A stretch of DNA of 64,000 nt from Begonia masoniana. Its lineage: Eukaryota; Streptophyta; Magnoliopsida; Cucurbitales; Begoniaceae. The notes below the pieces were generated by a model. It had not been told where the DNA came from. It ran no database searches and was given only the letters and a program-made list of their open reading frames with translations. This document shows, piece by piece, positions 46,864 to 57,390 of the stretch. The stretch's first letter is position 1; every line of letters starts with the position of its first letter. The stretch is taken from positions 22,475,432-22,539,431 of the forward strand of contig CM039509.1 in assembly GCA_022432975.1 (NCBI GenBank), written 5' to 3'. Made by a program: the position numbers and the translations under genes.

Positions 46864-47140
46864 GCTCTCTGGAATCGGATTCCAGAGAGCCGAAAGTTTG
46901 AAGTGTTTGCTCTCTGGAAATCCCAGAGAGCAAGTGGGTTCTGGTCGCTGCTGTGCAGCTACTGGGCGCTGCAACATGCAGCGCCCGATCGCTACACATG
47001 TGCAGCGACTGGGCGCTGCAAGGTGCAGCGCCTGATCGCTCCATTGTGCAGCGATCGAGCGCTGCACAATGCAGCGATCGAGCGCTGCACAATGCAGCGC
47101 ATGCGGCGACTGGGCGCTGCAATTAGCAGCGACCAATCGC
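46864..47140. repeat. Hairpin and GCAGCG palindrome block in LTR G
   Basis: A perfect 27-base inverted repeat at 46864-46890 (arms GCTCTCTGGAATC), a second stem at about 46907-46933 (arms TTGCTCTCTGG), then alternating GGGCGCTGCA and TGCAGCGCCC with GCAGCGATCGAGCGCTGC to the D insertion. Confidence 0.92.
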
Positions 47141-49270
47141 TGTAACACCCGGTTTCAATATAAATCAAAATAAGTTATTAAACGGAGGTATATAATCTTA
47201 TGGTTTAAAATTGAGTGAAATGTTGATTAGGTTATTAAGTGACTAGGCAGGGGCAAGATGGTAATTGCGAATTTATATTGTGGATAACGTATTTAAGGGA
47301 AGTGTTAATGAGGTAGCCGCCACTGTTTCATTTCATTTCCTCTTCCACTCTCAGCTCCTCAGCTTAGCAGAGCGCGATAGGAGACCCTCTTCGATCCCTC
47401 AAGCGATTTCCTCAGAACTAGGTGAGTTTTGCTTCTATTTCTTGCTACATTGTAACTGTCGAGGGTTGATAAATGAAGTTTTGAGAATGCGGTATGTGAG
47501 TGCTAGTTTCGGTTTATGAGTTGAATCGGGAATGCACTACGATTAGGGCTTCCAAAATAATTTCCTTAGCTTTCTGGGTAGCTAGAAGGAAGTTTGACGA
47601 AAGTTTAAATTAATGTTCGATTTGTGGAACTAGGTTTGAGCAAACTCCCGAGGGAGAGGTTTCAACAAGCTTCCCAGGAGACCAGGTAAGTGAAGTTTGC
47701 TTGTGCCTTCGGGCCTACATCACAAAACGTTAGGATTATGATTACTTGTGTGAATCTGTATTCTATGCATCATGTTTTTAAAACATACGAAAATGAATTT
47801 GAATGCATGATTGGCATGGTAAGGATTGAACATATTGAAATAGTCATGAGAATCAGTTTCACTGTTAAGGGAATTAATCCACCCCTTAATGAGACAGGGA
47901 TGTATGTACTTTGGAAGAGCTTATCCAACTTCCAATTTCACAGGGGGATCTGAACAGAAGAATCAGTTTCACTTTTAAAGGAATTAATCCACCCCTTAAT
48001 GAGACATGGATGTATGTACTTTGGGAGAGTTGATCCAACTATCAATTTCACAGGGGGATCTGAACAGAAACGAAGCATGAGCAACTGAGTTGAGAAAGTA
48101 GAAATTGCATATTAGGAATTTATATTTCGTTGTTTCATTTCTTGTTGGCTTTACTTACTTAGCATTAGGCTAATAGATGAGTTTTGTGATGTAGGTGTTG
48201 AGGACACTGCAGGTGAGTTTCCTGAGTGCACAGATGATTGATGTGGTTGGAGGAGTACATCCATGTCTCGGCTTGGTAAACTGTTGAGGCGGGCTAACTG
48301 GTGTCAGCGGATGTTGAGGTTTAGTTGATAATGATCTAGTCTGAGTAGGTCGAGTTTTCATGACAGTAGAGATTTTAGTATTTCGAATATATTTTGAATA
48401 TTATCAATTCTAGCAACCTGTTGAGTTTTAAGAGTTGGTTTTTACTGGATTTGATTAATGGAATGGTTTGAATTGTCTTTGAAAGGTCTTGGAGAGGCAA
48501 GAAAAATTTCTGTCTGTAGTTAGAGTTGTGCCTGTTTTTCTATCGGATGATGTCGAGTGTTTTAGTCGCCCGTTGATGTCGAGCTTTTACTCGTCAGATA
48601 TTAAGGGTTAAGTTATTCGGATGAGGAGATCATCCGGATGATGTCACCGGTTGATATAGAGAAAGTCATTCGGATGAAGAGATCATCCGGATGACATCAC
48701 CGGTTGATATAGAGAAAGTCGTTTGGATGAGGAGATCATCCAGCTGACGTCACCGGTGGATGTCCCTGTTAGACTGACCGGATGACTAAATTTATATTTT
48801 GTCGTTTAGTGACCGGTGGATGTCCCTGTTAGACTGACCGGATGACTAAATTTATATTTTGTCGTTTAGTGACCGGTGGATGTCCCTGTTAGACTGGCCG
48901 GATGACTAAATTTTATGTTTTGTCGTTTAACGACCGGATGAAGTCTCCAAAAAGCCTTCTCCTTTTGTTGACTTTGTTCAAGCGGACGACGAGTTTGACT
49001 TTTCCGACTTTTAAAGTATTTTCACGAGTTAAACCTTTGCTTCTTAATCGATTGTTTCTTAAGATTTCTAACGTTGTTTTTATTTAACGTGGTCTTTGTT
49101 AATTTTATTTTTGTTTAAACGAATTTCCACTGCAAGATTTAATTATTTTGAGCTTTTAGAAAATGTCAAATTTAACTGTCGAGCGAAGTTTAAAAAAAAA
49201 AAAGAGAGATTTCTTAGTCATGATCAAGCTTTATGTAGCGAACCGGGTTCAGAAAACTTGGGGCGTTACA
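47141..49270 (+). mobile_element. Element D 5' LTR
   Basis: 2130 bases, TGTAACACCCGGTTTCAAT to TTGGGGCGTTACA, followed by a primer site. Matches the D 3' LTR (53940-54120 plus 62957 onward) with about 13 differences over 1225 comparable bases. Donors GAACTAGGTGAGT (47418) and GACCAGGTAAGTG (47683); acceptor-like GATGTAGGTGTTGAGG (48190). A duplication of about 112 bases (TTAATCCACCCCTTAATGAG twice) lies at 47870-48065. Confidence 0.95.
48617..48942 (+). repeat. Two adjacent tandem arrays (53 bp x3, 60 bp x3) in the D 5' LTR
   Basis: First unit contains GATCATCCGGATGA(T/C)(G/A)TCACCGG and ATATAGAGAAAGTC. The second unit contains GACCGGTGGATGTCCCTGTT and TATTTTGTCGTTTAGTG, repeated with an exact 60-base period. 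One TGACGTCA is present near 48744. Confidence 0.92.
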
Positions 49271-49273
49271 GTG

Positions 49274-49284
49274 TGGTATCAGAG
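49274..49284 (+). promoter_or_regulatory. Primer-binding site of element D
   Basis: TGGTATCAGAG three bases after the LTR end. Confidence 0.88.
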
Positions 49285-49425
49285 ACATTCAGTTAAACCG
49301 TTCAAAAGATTACTCATCAGTGCCGGTCGTTACATGGAAGTACTTCAACAACTGTAAGTGTTTACATTACCCTTAGTTGATAGATACTTAAGAGTGTGAC
49401 TAACCCTGTACAGGAATTTAGTATA

Positions 49426-50459
49426 ATGGCCAGACGCCCAGGGAGACCTAGAGTGCCTAGAGAAGTGCCAAATGTGAGAGGCGAGGAGGAGCCTAGTGTG
49501 ATTAGGCAGCTGACAGAATTGATGCGTCAGCAGACTGATATAGTGCGTCAACAGTCTGATCAATTAGGAGTGTTGTTGAACCGAGAAGCACAAGGAAGTG
49601 CCAACTCGGGTTCTAACAGTGAACATTCTGGAGATAGATTCCGGAGACTAAGACCACCCACGTTTGATGGTCAGTCATCTGATCCTGTTGTTGCTGAAGG
49701 ATGGCTTAGAAAGATCGAAAGTATGTTTAGGTGTGCCAACATAGGAGAAGAAGACAAGGTCACGCTGGAAACCTTTCATCTAGCTGGTGAAGCTCAACTC
49801 TGGTGGGAAACAATAGAGACCACCACAGATGTTTTGTCAATGCCTTGGTCACAATTCAAGGATATTTTCTATGGGAAATATTTCAACAGCACTGTCCAAA
49901 CCGCAAAGAAGTTGGAATTTCTGAATTTGAAGCAGACAGGGTCGGTGGCAGAGTATAGTAGGCAATTTGAGTCCTTGTCCAGGTTTGCTGGACATTTTGC
50001 TCATAAGGACGAGGATAAGGTGTTCAAATTCGTGCATGGACTGAAGCCGGAGATTTATCGAGGAGTCAAATTCTGTGGCATTAAAGGTTTAACGTTCAGT
50101 GAAGTTGTGTCCACTGCTCTGGAAGTGGAAGAAGCTGAAGGGAAGTGTGCTAAACCAAAGGAGGTCCCACAAAGGTTTAACCAGCCACACCAGCAAAGGG
50201 GAACGAAGAGGCCAAGTGAAGGCCAAAATAGCCAAGGATCAGGGGGAAAGGTGCAGAACGTCAGGAAATTTCCCCAATGCCTAAGTGTCTGAAGTACCAC
50301 CCGGGAGAATGCAGACTGGGCTTGGGAAAGTGTTTCAACTGTGAGGAGGTTGGACACACGGTCAAGGAGTGCTCGAGGCCTAGAATCACCAGGTGCTATA
50401 ATTGTAACAAAGTCGGCCATATTAGCAGAGACTGTCCAGCTCCTAAGAATGGCCCTGCT
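49426..50459 (+). pseudogene. Element D gag, one frameshift
   Basis: Start at 49426 ([16 protein letters not shown]), chosen because E starts identically. Gag domain [15 protein letters not shown] near 49790, [19 protein letters not shown] near 49855. Two CCHC knuckles, [14 protein letters not shown] near 50332 and [14 protein letters not shown] near 50394; A and F have one. A base lost near 50280, compared with E, moves the frame and creates a stop at 50290. D and E form one subfamily, distinct from A and F. Confidence 0.9.
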
Positions 50460-53400
50460 ATGATCAAACCAAGAATATTCTCCATGACGGAGTCGGGTGA
50501 AGAACAGCCTGCTGTAGTGTTAGGTACTATACTGATCAACTCTGTGCCTGCTTTTACTTTGATAGATTCTGGTGCAACGCATTCATTTATAGCATTTGCA
50601 TTTGCTGTTAAGTTAGATGTGCCGTTTACCCCTTCCCTGCATGTGTTTAATGTTGCATTGCCTTCTGGTGAACGCATGCACTCTGACCAAGTGATGCTTG
50701 ACAGCGATGTGCTAGTAGGAAGCGTGAGTCTTCCTGCTGATCTCATTATTATGGATATAATGGGATTTGACGTAATCCTAGGAATGGATTGGTTGTTTAA
50801 GCATTATGCCACAATAGATTGTAGGACTGGAATTGTTAGTTTTCAACCCCCTGGAGGTTTAAACCATACTTTCCAAGCTCTGAAGAAGAGTAAGGAAATG
50901 ACTGTAATGACTTCTGTCAATTGTAAACCCTCCCCATGCAGAGAGTATCTGTGCTTTTTGGCCAGTGTTTTAGACACACAACTAGTAGAAAAATCAAGCC
51001 CCAAAAATGTCTTAGTTGTCCAAGACTTCCCTGAAGTATTCCTAGATGACCTTCCCGGCTTGCCACCAAATAGGGAAATTGAATTTGTGGTAGATGTTTA
51101 CCCCGACGCCGAGCCTGTGTCCAAGAATCCATATAGACTAGCACCAACCGAACTTAAAGAATTGAAGAAACAGTTAGAGGATTTGTTGGAGAAGGGGTTC
51201 ATACGCCCTAGCTTTTCACCATGGGGTGCACCTGTCCTTTTTGTCAAAAAGAAAGATGGATCAATGCGTATGTGCATTGATTATAGAGAATTGAATAAGT
51301 TAACTGTCAAAAACAAATACCCGTTGCCGAGGATTGATGACTTATTTGACCAACTTAGGGGTGCAAGAGTTTTCTCTAAGATTCCTTAGGTCCGGTTATT
51401 ACCAGTTGAAGGTTAAATCTGAAGATATCCCAAAGACTGCCTTTCGCACAAGATATGGACATTATGAGTTTTTGGTTATGTCTTTTGGTTTGACAAACGC
51501 ACCAGCAGCCTTCATGGATCTCATGAATAGGGTGTTTCACGAGTATTTGGACAAGTTTGTTATTGTATTCATAGATGACATCCTAATCTATTCTAGCACT
51601 AAGGATGAGCATGCAAAACATTTGAGTTTAGTGTTAGAAGTATTGAGAAGGCACCAACTTTATGCCAAATTTTCTAAGTGTGAGTTCTAGTTGGACCAAG
51701 TTCACTTTTTAGGACATGTCATCTCTGGGGACGGCATATCTGTTGATCCAGCAAAAGTTCAAGCAGTTAAGGAGTGGCCCCAACCGAAGAGTGCTACTGA
51801 TATTCGAAGTTTTCTTGGACTAGCAGGGTATTATAGGAAATTCATCGAGGGATTTTCAAAGATTGCCACACCCCTTACTAGGTTAACCAGGAAAAATGTG
51901 AAGTACATATGGACTGATGAATGTGAACATAGTTTCATAACCTTGAAACAGAAACTGACCAATGCTCTAATTCTGACCTTTCCTGTCCATAATGGTAAGT
52001 TTAGCATTTACTGTGATGCTTCCAAGATTGGTCTTGGATGTGTGTTAATGCAAGATGGTAAAGTAATAGCTTATGCCTCTAGACAGTTGAAAATGCATGA
52101 GAAGAACTACCCTACCCATGACTTAGAATTAGCTGTAGTTGTATTTGCACTTAAGATTTGGAGGCATTACTTGTATGGACAATCCTGTGAGATATTCTCA
52201 GATCATAAAAGCCTGAAGTATATCTTCACACAGAAGGAATTAAACATGAGGCAACGTCGATGGTTGGAATTTGTAAAAGACTATGATTTTGAGATCAAGT
52301 ACCACCCTGGCAAGGCGAATGTAGTGGCAGATGCTTTGAGTAGAGTGACTCCTTTAGTTTCTGCTTTGACTCTAGACATACCGATAGCTTTAGAGACGGA
52401 ATTCCAAAGATTTAACCTGGAAGCTGTGCCAAGTGTGTCAGCCATGCTTTCGGCCATGTCTTTGAGGTCAACTATTTTGGAGAAAATAAAGGAGGTCCAA
52501 ATGAATGACACTGAGTGTAATAAGTATAGGTTGTGCATAGATTCCACTGATAAGTCGGATTTCAACTGCTCAGCCGACGGAATTCTCAAGTTTCGAAATA
52601 GATGGTTGGTTCTGGCCGATACTGAGCTTAGGAAGGAGATCCTATCTAAGGCACATTCCTCCAGATTCTCAGTTCACCCTGGAAGTACACAGATGTACAG
52701 AAACCTTAAGCAACATTATTGGTGGCCAGGTATGAAGAGAAGTGTGGCGGAGTATGTGGAGTCATGTCTGGTCTGCCAGCAAGTCAAGGCTGAACATCAA
52801 AGACCCTCAGGGACATTGCAACCTTTACCAGTTCCTGAATGGAAATGGGAACAAATAACAATGGATTTTGTCGTTGGACTACCTAGGACAGCAAAGGGAC
52901 ATGATGCAATCTGGGTTATAGTTGACCGTTCAACCAAATCTGCTCATTTTCTACCAATTAAGATAACTTACTCAATGGATCAGCTTGCTGAATTGTACAT
53001 GCAAGAGATTGTCAGATTGCATGGAGTTCCAAGTTCAATAGTTTCAGACCGAGACTCCAGATTTACATCTAAGTTTTGGAAAAGTCTGCACAAGGCTATG
53101 GGAACACAGCTTAATTTTAGCACAGCCTTCCACCCTCAAACGGATGGACAATCCGAGAGGACTATTCAGACCTTAGAAGATATGCTCCGAGCATGCGTAT
53201 TGGATTTTCAAGGATCTTGGAGTAGATATTTACCATTGGTCGAGTTCTCTTATCATAACAGTTTTCAAGCAACAATAGGAATGGCACCGTATGAAGCCTT
53301 ATATGGACGAAAATGCAGATCTCCTTTGTACTGGGATGAAGTTGGTGAAGCACAATTGCTTGGTCCTAATATTGTGCAACAAACTGTGGAGAAGGTTGCC

Positions 53401-53904
53401 CTCATCCGACAGAGAATTTTGACAGCTCAAAGCCGCCAGAAGAGTTATGCTGATAAAAGACGAAGAGAATTAGAGTTTGAAGTAGGTGATGAAGTTTTCC
53501 TTAAAGTATCACCATTTAAAGGAGTTGTCAGATTCGGGAAGAAAGGCAAGTTGAACCCCAGATTTATTGGACCGTTCACTATTCTGAAAAGAGTTGGGAG
53601 AGCAGCCTATCTGTTGCAGCTACCAGCTTCTATGGAAGGAATACATGACGTATTCCATGTTTCTATGTTGAAAAAGTGCATAAGGGATCCCAACCAAATC
53701 ATGGAACAGCAAGACCTCGAAATTTGTCCTACCCTTGCCTATGAAGAGAAACCAGTAAAGATCTTGGATTACGCAGTGAAGGTATTACGCAACAAAGAGG
53801 TCCCACTAGTGAAAGTCTTATGGCACAACCAGAATGTAGAGGAGACAACCTGGGAGCGCCAGCAGGACATGATGGACCAACATCCAGAATTATTCAGGTA
53901 CTGA
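50460..53904 (+). pseudogene. Element D pol, one frameshift and one stop
   Basis: Protease [11 protein letters not shown] near 50558; RT from about 51010 with FIDDILIYS near 51570; RNase [13 protein letters not shown] near 52004 and [15 protein letters not shown] near 52203; integrase [12 protein letters not shown] near 52677, CLVCQQ near 52768, DRSTKSAHF near 52924, [11 protein letters not shown] near 53130; chromodomain-like [15 protein letters not shown] near 53815. Two bases are lost near 51384 and the RT tryptophan codon near 51688-51690 is TAG (TGG in A, E and F). Correcting the three lost bases gives 1494 codons, the same as E. Confidence 0.92.
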
Positions 53905-53926
53905 ATTTTGAGGACAAAATTCTTTT

Positions 53927-53939
53927 AAGGAGGGTAGTT
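53927..53939 (+). promoter_or_regulatory. Polypurine tract of element D
   Basis: AAGGAGGGTAG directly before the 3' LTR; identical in E. Confidence 0.75.
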
Positions 53940-54120
53940 TGTAACACCCGGTTTCAATATAAATCAAAATAAGTTATTAAACGGAGGTATATAATCTTAT
54001 GGTTTAAAATTGAGTGAAATGTTGATTAGGTTATTAAGTGACTAGGCAGGGGCAAGATGGTAATTGCGAATTTATATTGTGGATAACGTATTTAAGGGAA
54101 GTGTTAATGAGGTAGCCGCC
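53940..54120 (+). mobile_element. Element D 3' LTR, part 1
   Basis: First 181 bases, apparently identical to 47141-47321, then interrupted by E after GGTAGCCGCC. CCGCC (54116-54120) is the left target duplication of E. Confidence 0.95.
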
Positions 54121-56199
54121 TGTAACACCCGGTTTATTAGAATTAAAATAACCAATTAATCTTCTAAGTGTGAATTTTATAGAATGAAATAGGGAGAAAT
54201 AGCAATTAGGTTAATGAGTAACTAAGTGAGGGCATAAGGGTAATTGTCAATTTATATTGTGGATAACGTATTTAAGGAAAGAGTAAATGAGGTATAACCG
54301 TCAATGCTCATTTCACTCTCGATTTTTCAGCTCAACCCAGTAGAGCTCTCCAGACGATTTCCCTTCCCGATATCCTTCAACTTAGGTAAGTTCTTTAGTT
54401 TTCTTCATGTATTGATGAATAGATAACCGAATTAGGACAATGTGAGTATTTTGGAAAAGTTGAGAGAAATAGCGGTTCGGGTTTGGAGTTTATTCGGGAA
54501 TGCTCTATGAGTAGTGTTCCCAAACTAACTCCTTAGATTTCTGAATAGCTTAGATTAAGGTTTAACATTCTGTTTATGAATATAGGTGAACAAACCCCCG
54601 AAGTAGCTCTTAACCGAGCATTTGCTAGGAATCCAGGTAAGTAAAGTTTGCTTGTGCCTTCGGGCCTACATCGCAGAACATTAGGATTTTTGTGTGTTTG
54701 AATATTTTCCTGTTTCATGCATCATATATTTGAAAATATACGAAAATGAGTTTACATGTTTTGATATAGTGAGGAAGTGAACATTCTGAAGTGATTTATG
54801 TGAAACATTTTCTGTTAAGGGAACTAATCCAACCCTTAATGAGCCAGGGATCATACTTTGGGAAAACTGATCCAACTCCCAATTTCGAAGTGGATCTGAA
54901 CATTGATCAGTATATATATATTCACTGTTAGGAGAATTAATCCAACTCCTAATGAGACAGGGATGTTCATACTTTGGGAGAAGTGATTCAACTCCCAATT
55001 CAGAGAGGAATCCGATTATAACGATGAATATGTAACAGAGATGAGAAAAGTAGAAACTGCATGCTAGGATGACATGTCTTCAGCTTTTCATGCATTATTG
55101 CTTTACTTGCTTAGCATTAGGCTAATAGATGAGTTTTGTGATGTAGGTGAAGAAGTTTTAGCAGGTGTGTTTACTGAGTTCACAGAAGGCTAGTTGGGTT
55201 GGAGGAGTGCATCCACACAATGTTCTGGCAGCTGATGGGGCAGTTTAATTGATGTCTGTGGAGTGAAGGTTTATTATCAATGCTTTATTTTAGATGGATC
55301 GAGTTTTCATAACAGTAGTGATTTCAGCGTTTTGGACAAATTGAGTTTTACTTTCTGGTGTTGGTATTTTTTTTGGAAATTTGAAATTTATTATTTGATG
55401 GATGTAGAGTGATGCATTGGTCTGATTTGTTTATAAAGCGATTTCAGTAGAGCAAACAGGTTCTCTTCTTAGATGGGGTCGTATAGGTATAGTTAAGAGT
55501 ATTCGGAATGTCGCTCTGTTTCTATCGGTAGGTGATGCCTATCGGCAGGTATTGAGTTGTGGTTTGGTGTCTATCGGAAGATGAAAGTCTATCGGTAGAT
55601 GCGGTGTGTAAGTCTATCGGAAGATGAAAGTCTGTCGGTAGATGCGGTGTGTAAGTCTATCGGAAGATGAAAGTCTACCGGTAGATGTCTTATGGAGTCA
55701 CGCGTGAAGCACGTGTCGGAAGATGTAGTGTGTATTTTAATTCTATCGGAAAGAGTTGTATTGGCATTATCGGCGGAGGGTGTTGCGTTGTTTGTACACG
55801 TCATCGGTAGATGAAGTCTACCGAGTGATGTCTTTTGTTTTCCTTCCTTCCGGCTGACGTCATCGGCAGGAGTCTTCGGTTTTCTATTCCTGCTTCTTCC
55901 GTTGACTTAGTCGTCGGCAGATGCGTTGTCTTCTGAAACCGAAAGAGTATTTCGTGCCTTAAACCCTCATTCCTTTCGGCTGAATATTTCTTAACATTCC
56001 CAATGACTATTTTAATAATGTTTTTCACAGTTTTGTTTAACTTCATTGTTGTTCAAAAAGAATTTCCGCTGCAAGTTTTAAATATTTTGAGAAGTCTAAT
56101 CTTGACTGTCGAGTGAAGCTTTGAATTTATTATCAAAATTTCTTAGTCATGATAATGTTATGGGTAGCGAACCGGGTTCAGATAACTCGGGGCGTTACA
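54121..56199 (+). mobile_element. Element E 5' LTR
   Basis: TGTAACACCCGGTTTATTAG to CGGGGCGTTACA. TATTTAAGG near 54269 is a weak TATA-like site; donors ACTTAGGTAAGTT (54382) and ATCCAGGTAAGTA (54632); acceptor-like GATGTAGGTGAAG (55141). A duplication of about 115 bases with TTAATCCAACTCCTAATGAG type text lies near 54815-55010. Confidence 0.95.
55569..55690 (+). repeat. 43-bp tandem repeat in the E 5' LTR
   Basis: Three units with CTATCGGAAGATGAAAGTCT and CGGTAGATGCGGTGTGTAA. Repeated in the 3' LTR near 62321-62442. CGGCTGACGTCATCGGCAGG near 55850 carries the TGACGTCA core. Confidence 0.9.
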
Positions 56200-56202
56200 G
56201 TA

Positions 56203-56213
56203 TGGTATCAGAG
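56203..56213 (+). promoter_or_regulatory. Primer-binding site of element E
   Basis: TGGTATCAGAG three bases after the LTR end, as in D. Confidence 0.88.
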
Positions 56214-56353
56214 ACATTCAGTTAAACTGTTCAAAAGATTACTCATCAGTGCCAATCATTGCATGGAAGTGCTCCAACAACTGTAAGTGTTTACCTTGAC
56301 CTTAGTTATTAGATATTTACGAGCATACTTAACCCTGTCCAGGAATTTAGCAT

Positions 56354-57390
56354 ATGGCTAGACGACCAGGAAGACCGAGGATACCAAGAGAGGTACCAAG
56401 TCCAAGACGTAAGGAGGACTCTAGTGTGATCAGACAACTGACTGAGTTGATGCGCCAACAGACAGACATTGTGCGTCAGCAGTCCGATCAGCTAGGTGTG
56501 TTGTTGAGTCGGGAAGCACATGGGAGTGCTAACTCTGGTTCTAACAGTGAGAATTCTGGAGATAGGTTCCGGAGACTAAGACCACCCACGTTTGATGGTC
56601 AGTCAACTGATCCAGTTATTGCTGAAGGATGGCTTAGGAAGATAGAGAGCATGTTCAGGTGTGCCAACATTGGAGAGGGAGACAAGGTCACATTGGCAAC
56701 ATTTCATCTGGCTGGAGATGCTCAACTTTGGTGGGAAACTATTGAGACCGCCACTGATGTTTTGGCGATGCCTTGGTCTCAATTCAAGGACATTTTCTAT
56801 GAGAAGTATTTTAACAGCACTGTTCAGACTGCAAAGAAGTTGGAATTTCTGAACTTGAAGCAGACGGGGTCTGTGGCCGAGTATAGTAGACAGTTTGAGT
56901 CTCTGTCCAGGTTTGCTGGACATTTTGCTCACCAGGATGAGGATAAGGTATTCAAATTTGTGCATGGACTTAAGCCTGAAATTTATAGAGGGGTTAAATT
57001 CTGTGGAATTAAGGGTTTGACATTAAGTGAAGTTGTGTCCACTGCCCTGGAAGTAGAAGAAGCTGAGAGGAAGTGTGCTGGACCGAAGGAAGCCCCACAA
57101 AGGTTTGTTCAGCCACATCCTCATAGAGGGATGAAGAGGCCAAGTGAAGGCCAAAGTAGCCAAGGAGAAGGAGGAAAGGTGCAGAATGTCAGGAAATTTC
57201 CTCAGTGTCCTAAGTGCTTGAAGAACCACCCCGGGGAATGTAGAATGGGATTTGGGAAATGTTTCAACTGTGAGGAGGTTGGACATACATTCAAGGAGTG
57301 CTCGAAGCCTAGAGTCACCAGATGCTTCAATTGTAACAAAGTTGGACACATTAGTAGAGACTGCCCAAATCCAAAGAGTGGCCCTGCTTT
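56354..57390 (+). CDS. Element E gag, intact
   Basis: Start at 56354 ([16 protein letters not shown]), after a short leader. Retrotransposon gag domain [15 protein letters not shown] near 56725 and [19 protein letters not shown] near 56790. A basic hinge (near 57080-57180) precedes two CCHC knuckles, [14 protein letters not shown] near 57257-57300 and [14 protein letters not shown] near 57320-57362. No stop or frameshift relative to D. It runs in frame into pol, so Gag-Pol would be one polyprotein cut by the element protease. Particles would form in the cytoplasm. Confidence 0.92.

Larger units (their letters stand above)
44779..47140 (+). mobile_element. LTR G (A-lineage), truncated by insertion of D
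   Basis: Starts TGTAATACCCAGCTTG and follows the A LTR closely throughout: GGCATTTTTGGTAAAT, CAAATCAGATCCGTTTCACG, the CTAGGTATGTC donor near 45354, GAGGTAAGTTCTCG near 45777, GGCCGAAAGGC repeats near 46050-46150 and GGTGTAGGTGACATAG near 46399. It is cut at 47140 by element D; its last part lies right of the window, so solo or full-length status is unknown. Confidence 0.85.

Noticed and set aside
46783..47148. Overlapping frames on both strands through the GCAGCG block
   Set aside because: Inverted repeats keep frames open on both strands; no domain.
54533..54998. Small minus-strand frames repeated exactly at 61282-61747
   Set aside because: They repeat because they lie in the two E LTRs; identity reflects LTR youth, not coding conservation.
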